From positions 124,001 to 188,000 of the forward strand of contig JANQRX010000006.1 of the NCBI GenBank assembly GCA_028284325.1: DNA of 64,000 bases. The letters run 5' to 3'. This DNA comes from Bauldia sp. Its GTDB lineage: Bacteria > Pseudomonadota > Alphaproteobacteria > Rhizobiales > Kaistiaceae. The position numbers and the translations under genes are program-made. The notes beneath the pieces were generated by a model that was not told the origin of the DNA, ran no database searches, and saw nothing but the letters and a program-made list of their open reading frames with translations. Within the stretch, counting starts at the first letter, position 1; the number at the start of each line of letters is the position of its first letter. Positions 48,429-58,233 of this stretch are shown here, piece by piece.

Positions 48429-48534
48429 GGCAGGTCCTCGGTGCAAATCCACGGGGCGCGTACGGGCGCGCTCCTAAGTCTTCTATAAGACAGTAGAATA
48501 GGCCGAGGCGTTTGCCAATGGACGACGCGTCGCG

Positions 48535-49341
48535 TCAGGCGGTGGCGGCGGCCTCGGTTGCCAGGGCCGCGCCCGAGGTCAGCGCTTCAGGGACGCCGGG
48601 GTGCTTGCCGCCAATGATCATGCCGAGAACGTCGTCCTCGTCGACGTCCTTCTTGAAGACCGTGCCGACCAGGCGGCTGTTCTTCATCACGCTGATGCGG
48701 TCGGACAGGTCGAAGACGTCGCGGAGTTCGTGGCTGATCAGGAAGATGCCGATGCCCTCGTCGCTCAGCTTCTTGACCAGATCGGTCACCTGTGCGGTTT
48801 CGGCGGGCCCGAGGGCCGCGGTCGGCTCGTCCATGATCAGGACGCGGGCGTTGAAGTGGATGGCGCGACCGATGGCGACGGCCTGGCGCTGGCCGCCGGA
48901 CAGGGAGTGGACCGGGGTCTTGAAGTTCTTGAAGCTCGGATTGAGCCGGCCGATCACCTGGCGGGCGGCGGCCTCCATGGCGACGTCGTCGAGCGTGTTC
49001 CACCGGGTCAGCAGCTCACGTCCGAGAAAGACGTTGGCGGCCGCGTCGACGTTATCGGCGAGCGCCAGGGTCTGGTAGATGGTCTCGATGCCGAGCGCCT
49101 TGGCGTCGCGCGGATTCTCGATCGTGACCTCCTTGCCGTCGATCAGGATCTTGCCCGCGTCGCGCGAATAGGCGCCGGACAGCACCTTCATCAGTGTCGA
49201 CTTGCCGGCGCCGTTGCCGCCAACCAGACCGACGACCTCGCCCGGGAACAGGTTGATGGTGACGTCCTCGACGGCGTGCACGCCGCCGAACGCGACGGAG
49301 ATGTTGCGCATCTCGACGAGTGGCGACTGTTGATCGGCCAT
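48535..49341 (-). CDS. Sugar-type ABC transporter ATP-binding protein (XylG-like)
   Basis: [56 protein letters not shown]-track N-terminal extension is antisense-type noise over the permease. Confidence 0.92.
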   Translation of the reverse strand: MADQQSPLVEMRNISVAFGGVHAVEDVTINLFPGEVVGLVGGNGAGKSTLMKVLSGAYSRDAGKILIDGKEVTIENPRDAKALGIETIYQTLALADNVDAAANVFLGRELLTRWNTLDDVAMEAAARQVIGRLNPSFKNFKTPVHSLSGGQRQAVAIGRAIHFNARVLIMDEPTAALGPAETAQVTDLVKKLSDEGIGIFLISHELRDVFDLSDRISVMKNSRLVGTVFKKDVDEDDVLGMIIGGKHPGVPEALTSGAALATEAAATA

Positions 49342-49352
49342 CCTGCTGTCTC

Positions 49353-50651
49353 CTAGTCGGATTGGCGCCGGTAGAGCGTGTCGAGGCCGACGGCCAGGAC
49401 CAGCACGGAACCGATGACGATGTTCTGCAGCGGCGCATCGATGCCCATCAGCACCATGCCCGACTGCAGCGACTGCATGACCAGCGCGCCGAGGATGGCG
49501 CCCGGTACGGTCCCGATGCCGCCGGCGAAGGAGGCACCGCCGATCACGGCCGCGGCGATGACGTAGAGTTCCTGAAGCGTGCCGAGCGCGTTGGTGGCGG
49601 CGTTGAGCCGCGCGGTCTGGATCGATGCGCTGATGGTCACCAGGATGCCCATGAGCACGAAGATCTTCAGCGTCACCCAGCGGGTGGCGATACCGCCGAG
49701 TTCGGCCGCTTCCGGATTGCCGCCGATGGCGAAGACATAGCGACCGAAACGGGTGCGGGTAGACAGGAACGTCATGACGATCGCGACCACGAGCGCGATC
49801 AGCACCGGCACGGCGATGCCGGTGGCGATGAAGTCCGGCTCCGGAATGTTGTTGGCCTGGGCGTATTGCCGGACCAGGCCCTTGGGCCAGCCGTAGCTGT
49901 TGGCGATCCCGACACCGCCAAGCACGGCGGCGATGCCGATCGCGCCGAGCACGATCTCGGCCCAGATCGGGCGCAGCGGGAAGTTGAATTTCCGTCGCTG
50001 ACGGCGGCCGCCGAGGATGCCGAGCACAATGCCGACGCATGCGAGCGCCGCAACGATCCAGGAGGCAGTCGCACCGATGGAGGTATTGGGCGCGCCGCCG
50101 ACGATGCGGAACGTCGAATCCAGCGGCGCGATGGTCTGGCCGCTGGCAACCCACCAGGCGGCGCCGCGCCACACCAGAAGGCCGCCGAGGGTCACGATAA
50201 AGGCGGGGATGCCCAGATAGGCGATGATGTAGCCCTGGAACGCGCCGATCGCGGCGCCCAGCGCCATGCCGATCAGGAGCGTGATCACCCAGGTCAGCGG
50301 GAAGTCGAAGCCGACAAGCTGGGGCAGGAGGTTGACCTGGACCGTGCCCATGATCATGCCGACGAACGCCATGAGCGAGCCGACGGACAGGTCGATGTGC
50401 CGGGCGACGATCACCAAGACCATCCCGGTCGCCATGATCGCGACCGAGGAGGTCTGGACCGACAGGTTCCAGAGATTGCGCGGCGTCAGGAAGAGGCCGT
50501 CGGACATGATGTGAAAGCCGATCCACAGGATCGCGAGCGCACCGACCATGCCGAGAAGGCGGGTGTCGACCTCGGTTGCGCGCATCAGCCGGCGAACAGC
50601 GCCGCCCGTTGCGGGAGCCGTGTTCGGCGACGAGCCGGTTGCCTCAACCAT
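49353..50651 (-). CDS. Sugar-type ABC transporter permease (XylH-like)
   Basis: Multiple TM segments; [73 protein letters not shown]. Confidence 0.9.
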   Translation of the reverse strand: MVEATGSSPNTAPATGGAVRRLMRATEVDTRLLGMVGALAILWIGFHIMSDGLFLTPRNLWNLSVQTSSVAIMATGMVLVIVARHIDLSVGSLMAFVGMIMGTVQVNLLPQLVGFDFPLTWVITLLIGMALGAAIGAFQGYIIAYLGIPAFIVTLGGLLVWRGAAWWVASGQTIAPLDSTFRIVGGAPNTSIGATASWIVAALACVGIVLGILGGRRQRRKFNFPLRPIWAEIVLGAIGIAAVLGGVGIANSYGWPKGLVRQYAQANNIPEPDFIATGIAVPVLIALVVAIVMTFLSTRTRFGRYVFAIGGNPEAAELGGIATRWVTLKIFVLMGILVTISASIQTARLNAATNALGTLQELYVIAAAVIGGASFAGGIGTVPGAILGALVMQSLQSGMVLMGIDAPLQNIVIGSVLVLAVGLDTLYRRQSD

Positions 50652-50693
50652 GACGTCTCCAGGTCATCAGTGACGGATCAACAGATACAAGAA

Positions 50694-50722
50694 GGCCGTC
50701 CCCGCGGTTTGCGGAGACGGCC
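50694..50722 (-). promoter_or_regulatory. Strong intra-operon hairpin between binding-protein and permease genes
   Basis: Minus strand GGCCGTCTCCGC-AAACC-GCGGGGACGGCC, then TTCTTGT; 11 of 12 Watson-Crick pairs. Confidence 0.7.
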
Positions 50723-50736
50723 ATCGTCATGCGCTG

Positions 50737-51780
50737 CTAGTTGCAGGCGGCAGGGCCTCCGGCCCCAACGCCCTGGCACAGCTCTTCCTTGCTGATCCAG
50801 CCGGCGTCGACAACCAGATTAAGGTTGTCGGCCGTGACCGGCACCGGGGCCAGGAGGATCGAGTTCATGTCGACACCCTTGGGCCCGTTGGAGAACATCA
50901 CGGCGCCCATGACCTGATTCAGCGCCTTGCCGCCGGCCAGTTCGATCGCGGCTTCGCCGGCAGCCTTGCCGAGCGCCCGGGCGTCCTTCCAGACCGACAC
51001 GGTCTGTGTGCCCAGCGCGACGCGGTTGAGGGCCGCAAAGTCGCCGTCCTGACCGGAAACCGGCACGGAACCCGCAAGACCCTGAGCCGTCAACGCGGCA
51101 ACCACGCCGCCGGCCATGCCGTCGTTCGACGACACCACCGCATCGACGTTGTTGTCGTTGGCGGTCAGGAACTGCTCCATGTTGGTCTGGGCGACCGAGG
51201 GGTTCCAGTTGTCGGTGTAGGATTCGCCGACGTTCATGATGTTGCCGGCGTCGATCGCCTCCTGCAGGACATCAAGCTGGCCGGCGTGGACGAAGTCCGC
51301 GTTCGGGTCAGCCGAGTTGCCCTTGATGAAGACGTAATTGCCCTCCGGTACAGCCTCGAAAACGGCGCGCGCCTGCATGCGGCCGACTTCGCGGTTGTCG
51401 AAGGTAATGTAGAACACGCCCGGCATCTCGATCAGACGGTCGTAGCCGATGACCGGAATGCCCTCGTCGAGAGCACGCTGCACGGCGGGCTGAATCGCCT
51501 CGGAATCCTGCGCGAGCACGATCAGCGCGTCGACGCCCTGGGCGATAAGGTTCTCGATGTCGGAGAGTTGCTTCTCCGCCGACGACTGGGCGTCGGTCGA
51601 AACGTACTCGGCACCAGCGGCGTCAAGCGCGCCGACGATCGCGGCCTCGTCCGTCTTCCAGCGCTCTTCCTGGAAGTTGTTCCAGGACACGCCGACGGTC
51701 AGCGCCTGCGCCATCGCGGTGCCGCTCATGGCCAACGCCATCGCGCCTACGCCAGCGAGAGTTGCTTTCCACAATTTCAT
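50737..51780 (-). CDS. Sugar-type ABC transporter substrate-binding protein (XylF/RbsB-like)
   Basis: Signal peptide [79 protein letters not shown]. Confidence 0.92.
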   Translation of the reverse strand: MKLWKATLAGVGAMALAMSGTAMAQALTVGVSWNNFQEERWKTDEAAIVGALDAAGAEYVSTDAQSSAEKQLSDIENLIAQGVDALIVLAQDSEAIQPAVQRALDEGIPVIGYDRLIEMPGVFYITFDNREVGRMQARAVFEAVPEGNYVFIKGNSADPNADFVHAGQLDVLQEAIDAGNIMNVGESYTDNWNPSVAQTNMEQFLTANDNNVDAVVSSNDGMAGGVVAALTAQGLAGSVPVSGQDGDFAALNRVALGTQTVSVWKDARALGKAAGEAAIELAGGKALNQVMGAVMFSNGPKGVDMNSILLAPVPVTADNLNLVVDAGWISKEELCQGVGAGGPAACN

Positions 51781-51921
51781 GAAGTCCTCCGGTTTGTTTT
51801 GGCCCGACGCTCTTGAGCGGCGTCTTGGGCTCATGGCATCGGTCGTCTTACCGTGACGTTTCGATAATGTGCACGAACGTTTGGCACGGTCAATCCGCCT
51901 CAGTTTCTGAGGTGTTGAGGC

Positions 51922-53292
51922 CTAGCTCGCCACCGTCATGACCCGGTCCGGGCTCAGCAGGTAAGGCGGCAGGCAGGCCGGGAAACTGGAAAACGGCAAC
52001 ACGCTGGCGTGAAGGTCGAGACCCAGGTGCTCGCGCATAAATGTGCGTCGCGCCTGGATGCGCGCCCACGCGGCCGGGGAGCGATCGGCGAGTTCGGCGC
52101 GCAGATCGTCGTCGGCCAGCGCCAGCCCGTCTTCGATGTTGGTCGTGAAGTAAGGCCCGCCGGTCGCCGGGATGATGTCGCATTGCAGCGCCATGCCGGA
52201 GCGCAGTTCGATCGGGGAGTCCGTGAAGACCGGCGAGTTGACCCACTCATCGAGGTGGATCTGGTGGCCGGGATTGAGAAACACGCCGAAGAACGGGTCG
52301 CCGACGTGCTCGGCCACGGCCGCAAACAGTTCGCCGCCGGTCACGCCGACGCGGAGCGTGCGGTACCAGGCGGCCACCGCCGCGAAATAGGGGGCGACAA
52401 GCCGGTCGACATAGTCGCTGATCCCGGCCGGCAGTTCGTCCGCGTCCGCGACGAGAAAACCCGCGCGGCAGTTGAGGGCGCCCCAGATCCCGAAGGCGAC
52501 GGTCACCGGGTCGCCCCGTTCCATCACCCGGTCGGTGGGGCTGACCAGGCCCAGCGCGGCGCGCGGGCCCGAGGACAGCATCAGGTGGCAGGAGAGCGGC
52601 GATCCGTTCCATTGGAGATGACGCACCGCCTCGTGCTCGCCGAGGCCGGGACGCAGGTTCTCGACCAGACGCCGCACGCCCGACGAGGTGTGGCAGGCGG
52701 CGTATTCGAACGCGGCAAGCTGGGCCGCCTCGTTGACGACCCGCAGACCGTCGACGGCGTCCATGAAGAGGTGGGTGGCATTGCGTACGCGGTCCTCGCC
52801 GGCAAGGCTGCGCAGGGCGTCGGCGATGAACGCGGGAACATCGATCCGGCGGCGGTCGGCGAACGGTTTCCAGCCGACGACACCGACGGACAGGCCGGTC
52901 TCCACGCCGGCGTCCCGCAGGGCCTGGTCGAGATCGAGGCCGTCACCGCGGGGCTGGCCGGGCAGGCTGAAATCCTGAAACCGCACCACCTTCATCGGGA
53001 GCGGTGCCGCCTCCGCCAGGCCAACGCATTCATTGCCGGCAAGCAGGGTCGGTTCGCCGTCGGGCCCGACCACCAGCAGGGCTTCCTCGAACCGCGGGTC
53101 GAAGCCGGTCAGGTAGGCCAGATTGGCGCTGTGCTCGCGATCGCCGTAGATCACCAGGCGCTGGTAGCTGTCGTCGCGCATGCGCCGCCGGACGGCCTCC
53201 AGACGCTCGGCGTAGAGGCCGGCCGGCAGGTCCGGTTGATGGTCGGGGAGGCCGAAATCGGGGACCTCCACCGACCGCAGTGTCGGGCGCAT
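51922..53292 (-). CDS. M24 (creatinase/aminopeptidase P-like) family protein, probably lacking metal ligands
   Basis: LVIYGDREHSANLAYLTGFDPRFEEALLVV; LNPGHQIHLDEW; start MRPTLRSVEVPDFG at 53292. Confidence 0.8.
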   Translation of the reverse strand: MRPTLRSVEVPDFGLPDHQPDLPAGLYAERLEAVRRRMRDDSYQRLVIYGDREHSANLAYLTGFDPRFEEALLVVGPDGEPTLLAGNECVGLAEAAPLPMKVVRFQDFSLPGQPRGDGLDLDQALRDAGVETGLSVGVVGWKPFADRRRIDVPAFIADALRSLAGEDRVRNATHLFMDAVDGLRVVNEAAQLAAFEYAACHTSSGVRRLVENLRPGLGEHEAVRHLQWNGSPLSCHLMLSSGPRAALGLVSPTDRVMERGDPVTVAFGIWGALNCRAGFLVADADELPAGISDYVDRLVAPYFAAVAAWYRTLRVGVTGGELFAAVAEHVGDPFFGVFLNPGHQIHLDEWVNSPVFTDSPIELRSGMALQCDIIPATGGPYFTTNIEDGLALADDDLRAELADRSPAAWARIQARRTFMREHLGLDLHASVLPFSSFPACLPPYLLSPDRVMTVAS

Positions 53293-53296
53293 CACG

Positions 53297-54904
53297 TCAG
53301 CCCGGCGACCAGGTGTCCACACCGCCGTCGCGGTTCAGCGTGGCGAACGCACCGGCCGGAAGATCGACCCACGCACCGGTCTCGCCGCCCGGCCAGGTGA
53401 TGCGGACGCTGGCGCCCTCGGCTTCGCCGAGGCCGACGTGGATCCAGCTTGCGGTGCCGCTGGCGTGGCCGCCACCGCAGGTGACCTCGCGATGGTGGAT
53501 CGTATCGCCGACACGGACCTCCAGCCACGCGCCGATGCCGTCACCGTTGGCGCCCTCCTGTTCCAGCGCCAGTGCCAGCCAGCCGCCATCGGCGTCGCTT
53601 CCGGCGCCGGTATTGCGCCAGACCTGGAGGGGCGCGCGGCGGTTGACGACCACGAGATCGAGCCTGCCGTCGGCATTGAGGTCGACCAGCGACCCGCCGC
53701 GACCGCGTTTGCCGCTGGCGACCCCCGCCTCGACGGCGCGCTCGACGAAGGTTCCGTCGGTGCGACCCAGCAGGAGGTTGTTGGGATCGCGTTCGGCAGC
53801 CTCCTTCATGGCGTCGACATTGCCCTTGGCGATGAAGAGATCGGGCAGGCCGTCATTGTTCACGTCACCGAAGTCGGCGTGCCAGGCGGTAGAGACGCGG
53901 ACGTCGTCGCCGGTGTGCGGGCGCTGCGCCGTCACCCCGCGGGCGAAGGCGATATCGCGATAGGTGGGGCGAGGGGTGTCGTCGACCGAGTCCAGCGTGC
54001 GAAGCTTGTTGTCGGCCATGCTGGTCATGAACACTTCGGGATAGCCGTCGCCGGTGATGTCGCGCGAGGCGATCCCCATGCCGAAGATGCGGAGCTGCTG
54101 CCAGCCGTCCTCGCGTCCGTAGAGGCTCGGTGTCTCGCCGGGCTGCGCACGCCAGAGCTGCTCCTCGCCGTCGCGATAGTACTGGCGGTCGTTGCTGATC
54201 CTGAGATCCGGTTCGCCCGAGCGGTTCCAGTCGCTGAACAGCGCCGACAGCGCGCACCAGCCCGGTGACAGGGCGCTCGGCGCGTCATAGCCGATGCCTT
54301 CGGCCCGCGGTCGCAGCATCACGTTGTCGGCGCATCCGCCGGCCGGCGCCTCGGGGTGGTGGTGATCGATGTAGTTGGCGAACACCAGCGTCGGCAGCGG
54401 GTTGTCGCCCTCCCAGGTGGCGGTGAAGCCGGTCGTCCAGGCGTCGCCGCCGTCGATCGACCAGGCTTCATTGGCGCGTTCGAACCGGCACGCGCCGAGC
54501 CCGCGGAAGACGACGTTCTCGCCGACGCGCAGCACCACGAGGTCGCGGTGGCCGTCGGCGTCGATATCGATGGGATAGGCGCCGGTCACGCCGGTCAGGG
54601 CTGCCGCGGGAGCGTCGACGGCCACGAAACGCAGCGCGCCGCCGTGGTCGGACACATTGCGATAGAGGCCGGCCGGATTGCTGCCGCCGGCGGCATAGAT
54701 GTCGGGGCGCCGGTCGCCGTCGCAGTCAAACACCGCGACACCGCCGCCGACGAAATGCTCGAACGGGCCGTCATAGACGTGCGCGATCCCCGTCGACGCC
54801 GTCTCCTCCACGAAGACCGGAATCTGCGGCTCGGCGGCGCCCGCCCAGGGCGCGGTGATCGATACAAGGGTGGTCGCGAGACCGAATGTCAGAACGCTTC
54901 TCAT
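53297..54904 (-). CDS. CRTAC1-like FG-GAP/VCBS and ASPIC/UnbV repeat protein, secreted
   Basis: Signal peptide; VFDCDGDRRPDIYAAGG, FGDVNNDGLPDLFIAKG, VDLNADGRLDLVVVNRR; HREVTCGGGHASGTASWIHVGLGEAEGASVRITWPGG. Confidence 0.9.
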   Translation of the reverse strand: MRSVLTFGLATTLVSITAPWAGAAEPQIPVFVEETASTGIAHVYDGPFEHFVGGGVAVFDCDGDRRPDIYAAGGSNPAGLYRNVSDHGGALRFVAVDAPAAALTGVTGAYPIDIDADGHRDLVVLRVGENVVFRGLGACRFERANEAWSIDGGDAWTTGFTATWEGDNPLPTLVFANYIDHHHPEAPAGGCADNVMLRPRAEGIGYDAPSALSPGWCALSALFSDWNRSGEPDLRISNDRQYYRDGEEQLWRAQPGETPSLYGREDGWQQLRIFGMGIASRDITGDGYPEVFMTSMADNKLRTLDSVDDTPRPTYRDIAFARGVTAQRPHTGDDVRVSTAWHADFGDVNNDGLPDLFIAKGNVDAMKEAAERDPNNLLLGRTDGTFVERAVEAGVASGKRGRGGSLVDLNADGRLDLVVVNRRAPLQVWRNTGAGSDADGGWLALALEQEGANGDGIGAWLEVRVGDTIHHREVTCGGGHASGTASWIHVGLGEAEGASVRITWPGGETGAWVDLPAGAFATLNRDGGVDTWSPG

Positions 54905-55098
54905 GCTACTCTCATTCGTGATCACTCCGGGTGGACCAACACTAACGCAAATGCCGGATGATCGCAGGGGCGCGGTTGCCGCATGGTGGCCTTGGCGGTC
55001 CGGGCGGCGGGCGCGCGTCGTCATCATCGGCGCGAGCCTCTGCGGAAGCGTTGATCCGAACCGGTGACCGGCACCGTAGAGTGACCGGAGGCCCGAAC

Positions 55099-56532
55099 AT
55101 GCCAGATACCCCGGTTGTTGTGTGGTTCCGCCGCGACCTGCGGCTTCACGACCATCCGGCGCTGTCGGCGGCAGCGCAGGGCGGTCGGCCGGTTGTCGCG
55201 GTTTTCGTGGCCGGTGACGACCTGCCGCCGCCTGGCAGCGCCGCGCGCCGCTGGTTGGGCCACAGCCTCGCGGCGCTCGACGGGTCGCTCCGGGCCCGGG
55301 GAAACCGCGTCGTCCTCCGGCGTGGCGAGCCGGGGGAGGTCCTTGGGACGCTGGCCGGCGAAACCGGGGCGGACACCGTACATGTGACCCGGCTGTACGA
55401 GCCGGAGGAGGCGGCGCGCGAAGCGTCGGTGGCCACTTCGCTCCGCGCGGCAGGCGTCCGTGTGCGCCAGTTTGGCGGCGAGTGCCTGGTGGCGCCCGAT
55501 GCGTTGCGGACGGGCAGCGGTGTGCCCTATCGCGTCTTCACGCCGTTTCATCGCGCATGGAGCACCGTTGCCGGCGATCCACCGACGGTACCGGCGCCGG
55601 AGCTGACACCCCTTGCCGATCCGCCCGAGAGCCTCAGCCTGGCTGACCTCGACCTCGGCGAGACCAAACTCGTCGGGGACTGGGAACCGGGCGAGGCGGG
55701 CGCCAAGGCGCGGCTCGCTGACTTCGTTGCCCGTGCCGTGGCGGCTTACAACGGCGACCGCGATCGGCCGGATCTCGCGGGGACCTCGCGGCTTTCACCC
55801 CACTTGCACTGGGGCGAGATCAGTCCGCGCGCATGTTTCCACGCTGCCTCGGTCACGGCCCTGACCGATCCGTCGGCCGGTCCCGGCGTAACCGCGTTCC
55901 AGCGACAACTGGCGTGGCGGGACTTCGCGCGCCATCTGCTCGCCCGCTGCCCGGACATGGCCGAACGTCCCATGCGGCCCGAGTTCGAGCCATTTCCGTG
56001 GCGGGACAACGAGGCCGATTTCGAGGCCTGGCGGTCGGGCATGACCGGTTATCCGATCGTCGACGCGGCCATGCGCGAGCTTGCCGCAACCGGCTGGATG
56101 CACAACCGCACGCGCATGATCGTCGCTTCGTTCCTGGTCAAGCACCTCCTGCTGCCATGGCAGATGGGCGCCGCCTGGTTCATGGACCGCCTTGTCGACG
56201 CGGATGTCGCCAACAATTCGGCGGGCTGGCAGTGGGTGACCGGCAGCGGTGTCGATGCCGCGCCCTATTTCCGCGTGTTCAATCCCATGCTGCAGGGCCG
56301 CAAGTTCGATCCCGACGGGGGCTATGTGCGTGCCTTCGTGCCGGAACTCGCATCTCTGCCGCCGACCGACCTGCATGCACCCTTCGAAGCCCCGGCGGGC
56401 GTCCTCGCCGATGCCGGGATTCGTCTCGGCGAGACCTATCCGCGGCCGATTGTCGACCATCGTGCGGCGCGTGAACGGGCGCTTGCGGCCATGGCCGAGG
56501 CGCGAGAGGTGGCCTCGTCGCGTCAGGGATGA
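55099..56532 (+). CDS. phr: Deoxyribodipyrimidine photo-lyase
   Basis: VVWFRRDLRLHDHPAL; LHWGEISPRACF; FQRQLAWRDFARHLL; NNSAGWQWVTGSGVDAAPYFRVFNPMLQG. Confidence 0.95.
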   Translation: MPDTPVVVWFRRDLRLHDHPALSAAAQGGRPVVAVFVAGDDLPPPGSAARRWLGHSLAALDGSLRARGNRVVLRRGEPGEVLGTLAGETGADTVHVTRLYEPEEAAREASVATSLRAAGVRVRQFGGECLVAPDALRTGSGVPYRVFTPFHRAWSTVAGDPPTVPAPELTPLADPPESLSLADLDLGETKLVGDWEPGEAGAKARLADFVARAVAAYNGDRDRPDLAGTSRLSPHLHWGEISPRACFHAASVTALTDPSAGPGVTAFQRQLAWRDFARHLLARCPDMAERPMRPEFEPFPWRDNEADFEAWRSGMTGYPIVDAAMRELAATGWMHNRTRMIVASFLVKHLLLPWQMGAAWFMDRLVDADVANNSAGWQWVTGSGVDAAPYFRVFNPMLQGRKFDPDGGYVRAFVPELASLPPTDLHAPFEAPAGVLADAGIRLGETYPRPIVDHRAARERALAAMAEAREVASSRQG

Positions 56533-57128
56533 AGGGAATCGATGTAGGCCAGAAGGGCGGCGATATCGGCGGGATCGAGCTCGAATTCGGGCATGCTCAC
56601 GTCCTCGTGGCTGACTACGATTCCCTCCGCCAGGGCTTCTTCCAGCGCCTCCACCGGCCAGCGCTGGGGGAAGGTGACAAAGGCCGGCGCGTTGGGATCC
56701 CGGCCCGGACCGTCACCGGCAATGGCATGGCATTCGCCGCAGCGTGACACCGCGATCGCGCGGCCGATGTCGATCTCGCTGCGTTCCTCCGCCTCGCCGG
56801 TCGGGCCGGCCACGGCGCGAATGTAGTCGGCGAGCGCCTGGACGTCGGCCCGGCTGATCTGGAAATCGGGCATCGCCGGATGCGGCGCGAAAAGGGCGAT
56901 CGCGAGGGCGCCTGCATCGAAACCCTCCATGGCGCCGAGGGTGGCAAACGGGATCGCGTCGACCAGGGCGGAGGTCTGTGCCGGGTCACCGGTCAGATGG
57001 CAGCGCGCGCACCAGATGGTGGCCAGTTGTTCGCCGCGCTGGATCCGCAGGGTCTCGGTGTTCTGGGCCTGGGCGGCGGCTGCGGCCGCCAGGAACGTCG
57101 CGAAAAAGGCAAGTCCAGTCAGCCGCAT
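56523..57128 (-). CDS. Diheme c-type cytochrome
   Basis: Signal peptide plus CARCH and CGECH heme motifs. Confidence 0.9.
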   Translation of the reverse strand: MRLTGLAFFATFLAAAAAAQAQNTETLRIQRGEQLATIWCARCHLTGDPAQTSALVDAIPFATLGAMEGFDAGALAIALFAPHPAMPDFQISRADVQALADYIRAVAGPTGEAEERSEIDIGRAIAVSRCGECHAIAGDGPGRDPNAPAFVTFPQRWPVEALEEALAEGIVVSHEDVSMPEFELDPADIAALLAYIDSLHP

Positions 57129-57205
57129 GGGTCACAAAAGCTCCGGGAACGAGTCGCACCCTGCGTAGCATTACCCGGTGCCGGCTGCACGCACGTTGCG
57201 CGAGA

Positions 57206-58216
57206 TCAGGATTCGGGTTGCGCGAAGCGTTCGGTGTCGATGTCGGGAAGCTGGGCGTCGGGGTAGCGCGGGCCGGCTACCCGCGCGTTGTTGATCAGGC
57301 CGTCCAGCCGCGCCACGACCGCCGGATCGAGGTCGATGTCGCCGCCGCGGGCGTTCTCCGCAAGATGGTCCGCCCGCGTCGTGCCGGGAATGGCGACGAG
57401 ATGGTCGCCCCGGGCAAGCACCCAGGCGAGCGCCAGCTGGGCCATGGAGCAGCCGACGTCGTCGGCAGCCTCCGCGAAGCCGTCGAGCAGTTCCAGATTG
57501 CGCGCATAGGCGTCGGGCTGGAAGCGGGGCATGCGCCGTCGAATGTCGCCCTGCACGAAACGCTCGACATCGGCGAGGCGCAGCTTGCCGGTCAGATAGC
57601 CGCGGGCGAGCGGGCTGAAGGCGACGAAGGCGATGTCGAGCTCACGGCAGGTGTCGAGGACGGCGATCTCGGCCTCGCGTGTCCACAGGGAATACTCCGT
57701 CTGCACCGCGGCGATTGGATGGACCGCATGGGCGCGGCGGATGGTGGCTGCCGACATCTCAGAGAGACCGATGGCGCGGATCTTCCCCGCCCGGACCAGA
57801 TCGGCCAGCGCACCGACGCTGTCCTCGATCGGTACGCGCCGGTCGAGGCGGTGGAGATAGTAGAGATCGATGACATCGGTGCGGAGGCGCGCGAGGCTGT
57901 CGTCGCAGGCGCGCCTGATCCGCGCCGGATCGCCGTCGATATCGCGCGGGCCGTCCTTGCCGGGATAAAGGCCGCACTTGCTGGCGAGAAAGAACGCGTC
58001 GCGCTTGTGCGCCAGTGTGTCGCCGATCAGTGTCTCGTTGGCGCCGCCGCCGTACATGGTCGCAGTGTCGAAATGGTTGTAGCCGAGATCCAGCGCCTTC
58101 ATCAGCAGGTCCGCGGCCGCTTGCGGCGCCGGCGGCTCGCCATAGGCGTGGGACAGGTTCATGCAGCCGAGGCCGATGGCCGCGACCGGGATTCCACCGA
58201 TGGTGCGTTCGCGCAT
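57206..58216 (-). CDS. Aldo/keto reductase
   Basis: IGLGCMNLSHAYG; LGYNHFDTATMYGGGANETLIGDTL; DVIDLYYLHRLDRRVPIEDSVGALADLVRAGKIRAIGLSE; start at 58216. Confidence 0.92.
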   Translation of the reverse strand: MRERTIGGIPVAAIGLGCMNLSHAYGEPPAPQAAADLLMKALDLGYNHFDTATMYGGGANETLIGDTLAHKRDAFFLASKCGLYPGKDGPRDIDGDPARIRRACDDSLARLRTDVIDLYYLHRLDRRVPIEDSVGALADLVRAGKIRAIGLSEMSAATIRRAHAVHPIAAVQTEYSLWTREAEIAVLDTCRELDIAFVAFSPLARGYLTGKLRLADVERFVQGDIRRRMPRFQPDAYARNLELLDGFAEAADDVGCSMAQLALAWVLARGDHLVAIPGTTRADHLAENARGGDIDLDPAVVARLDGLINNARVAGPRYPDAQLPDIDTERFAQPES

Positions 58217-58233
58217 GGGCGTCCCGTTCGGCG

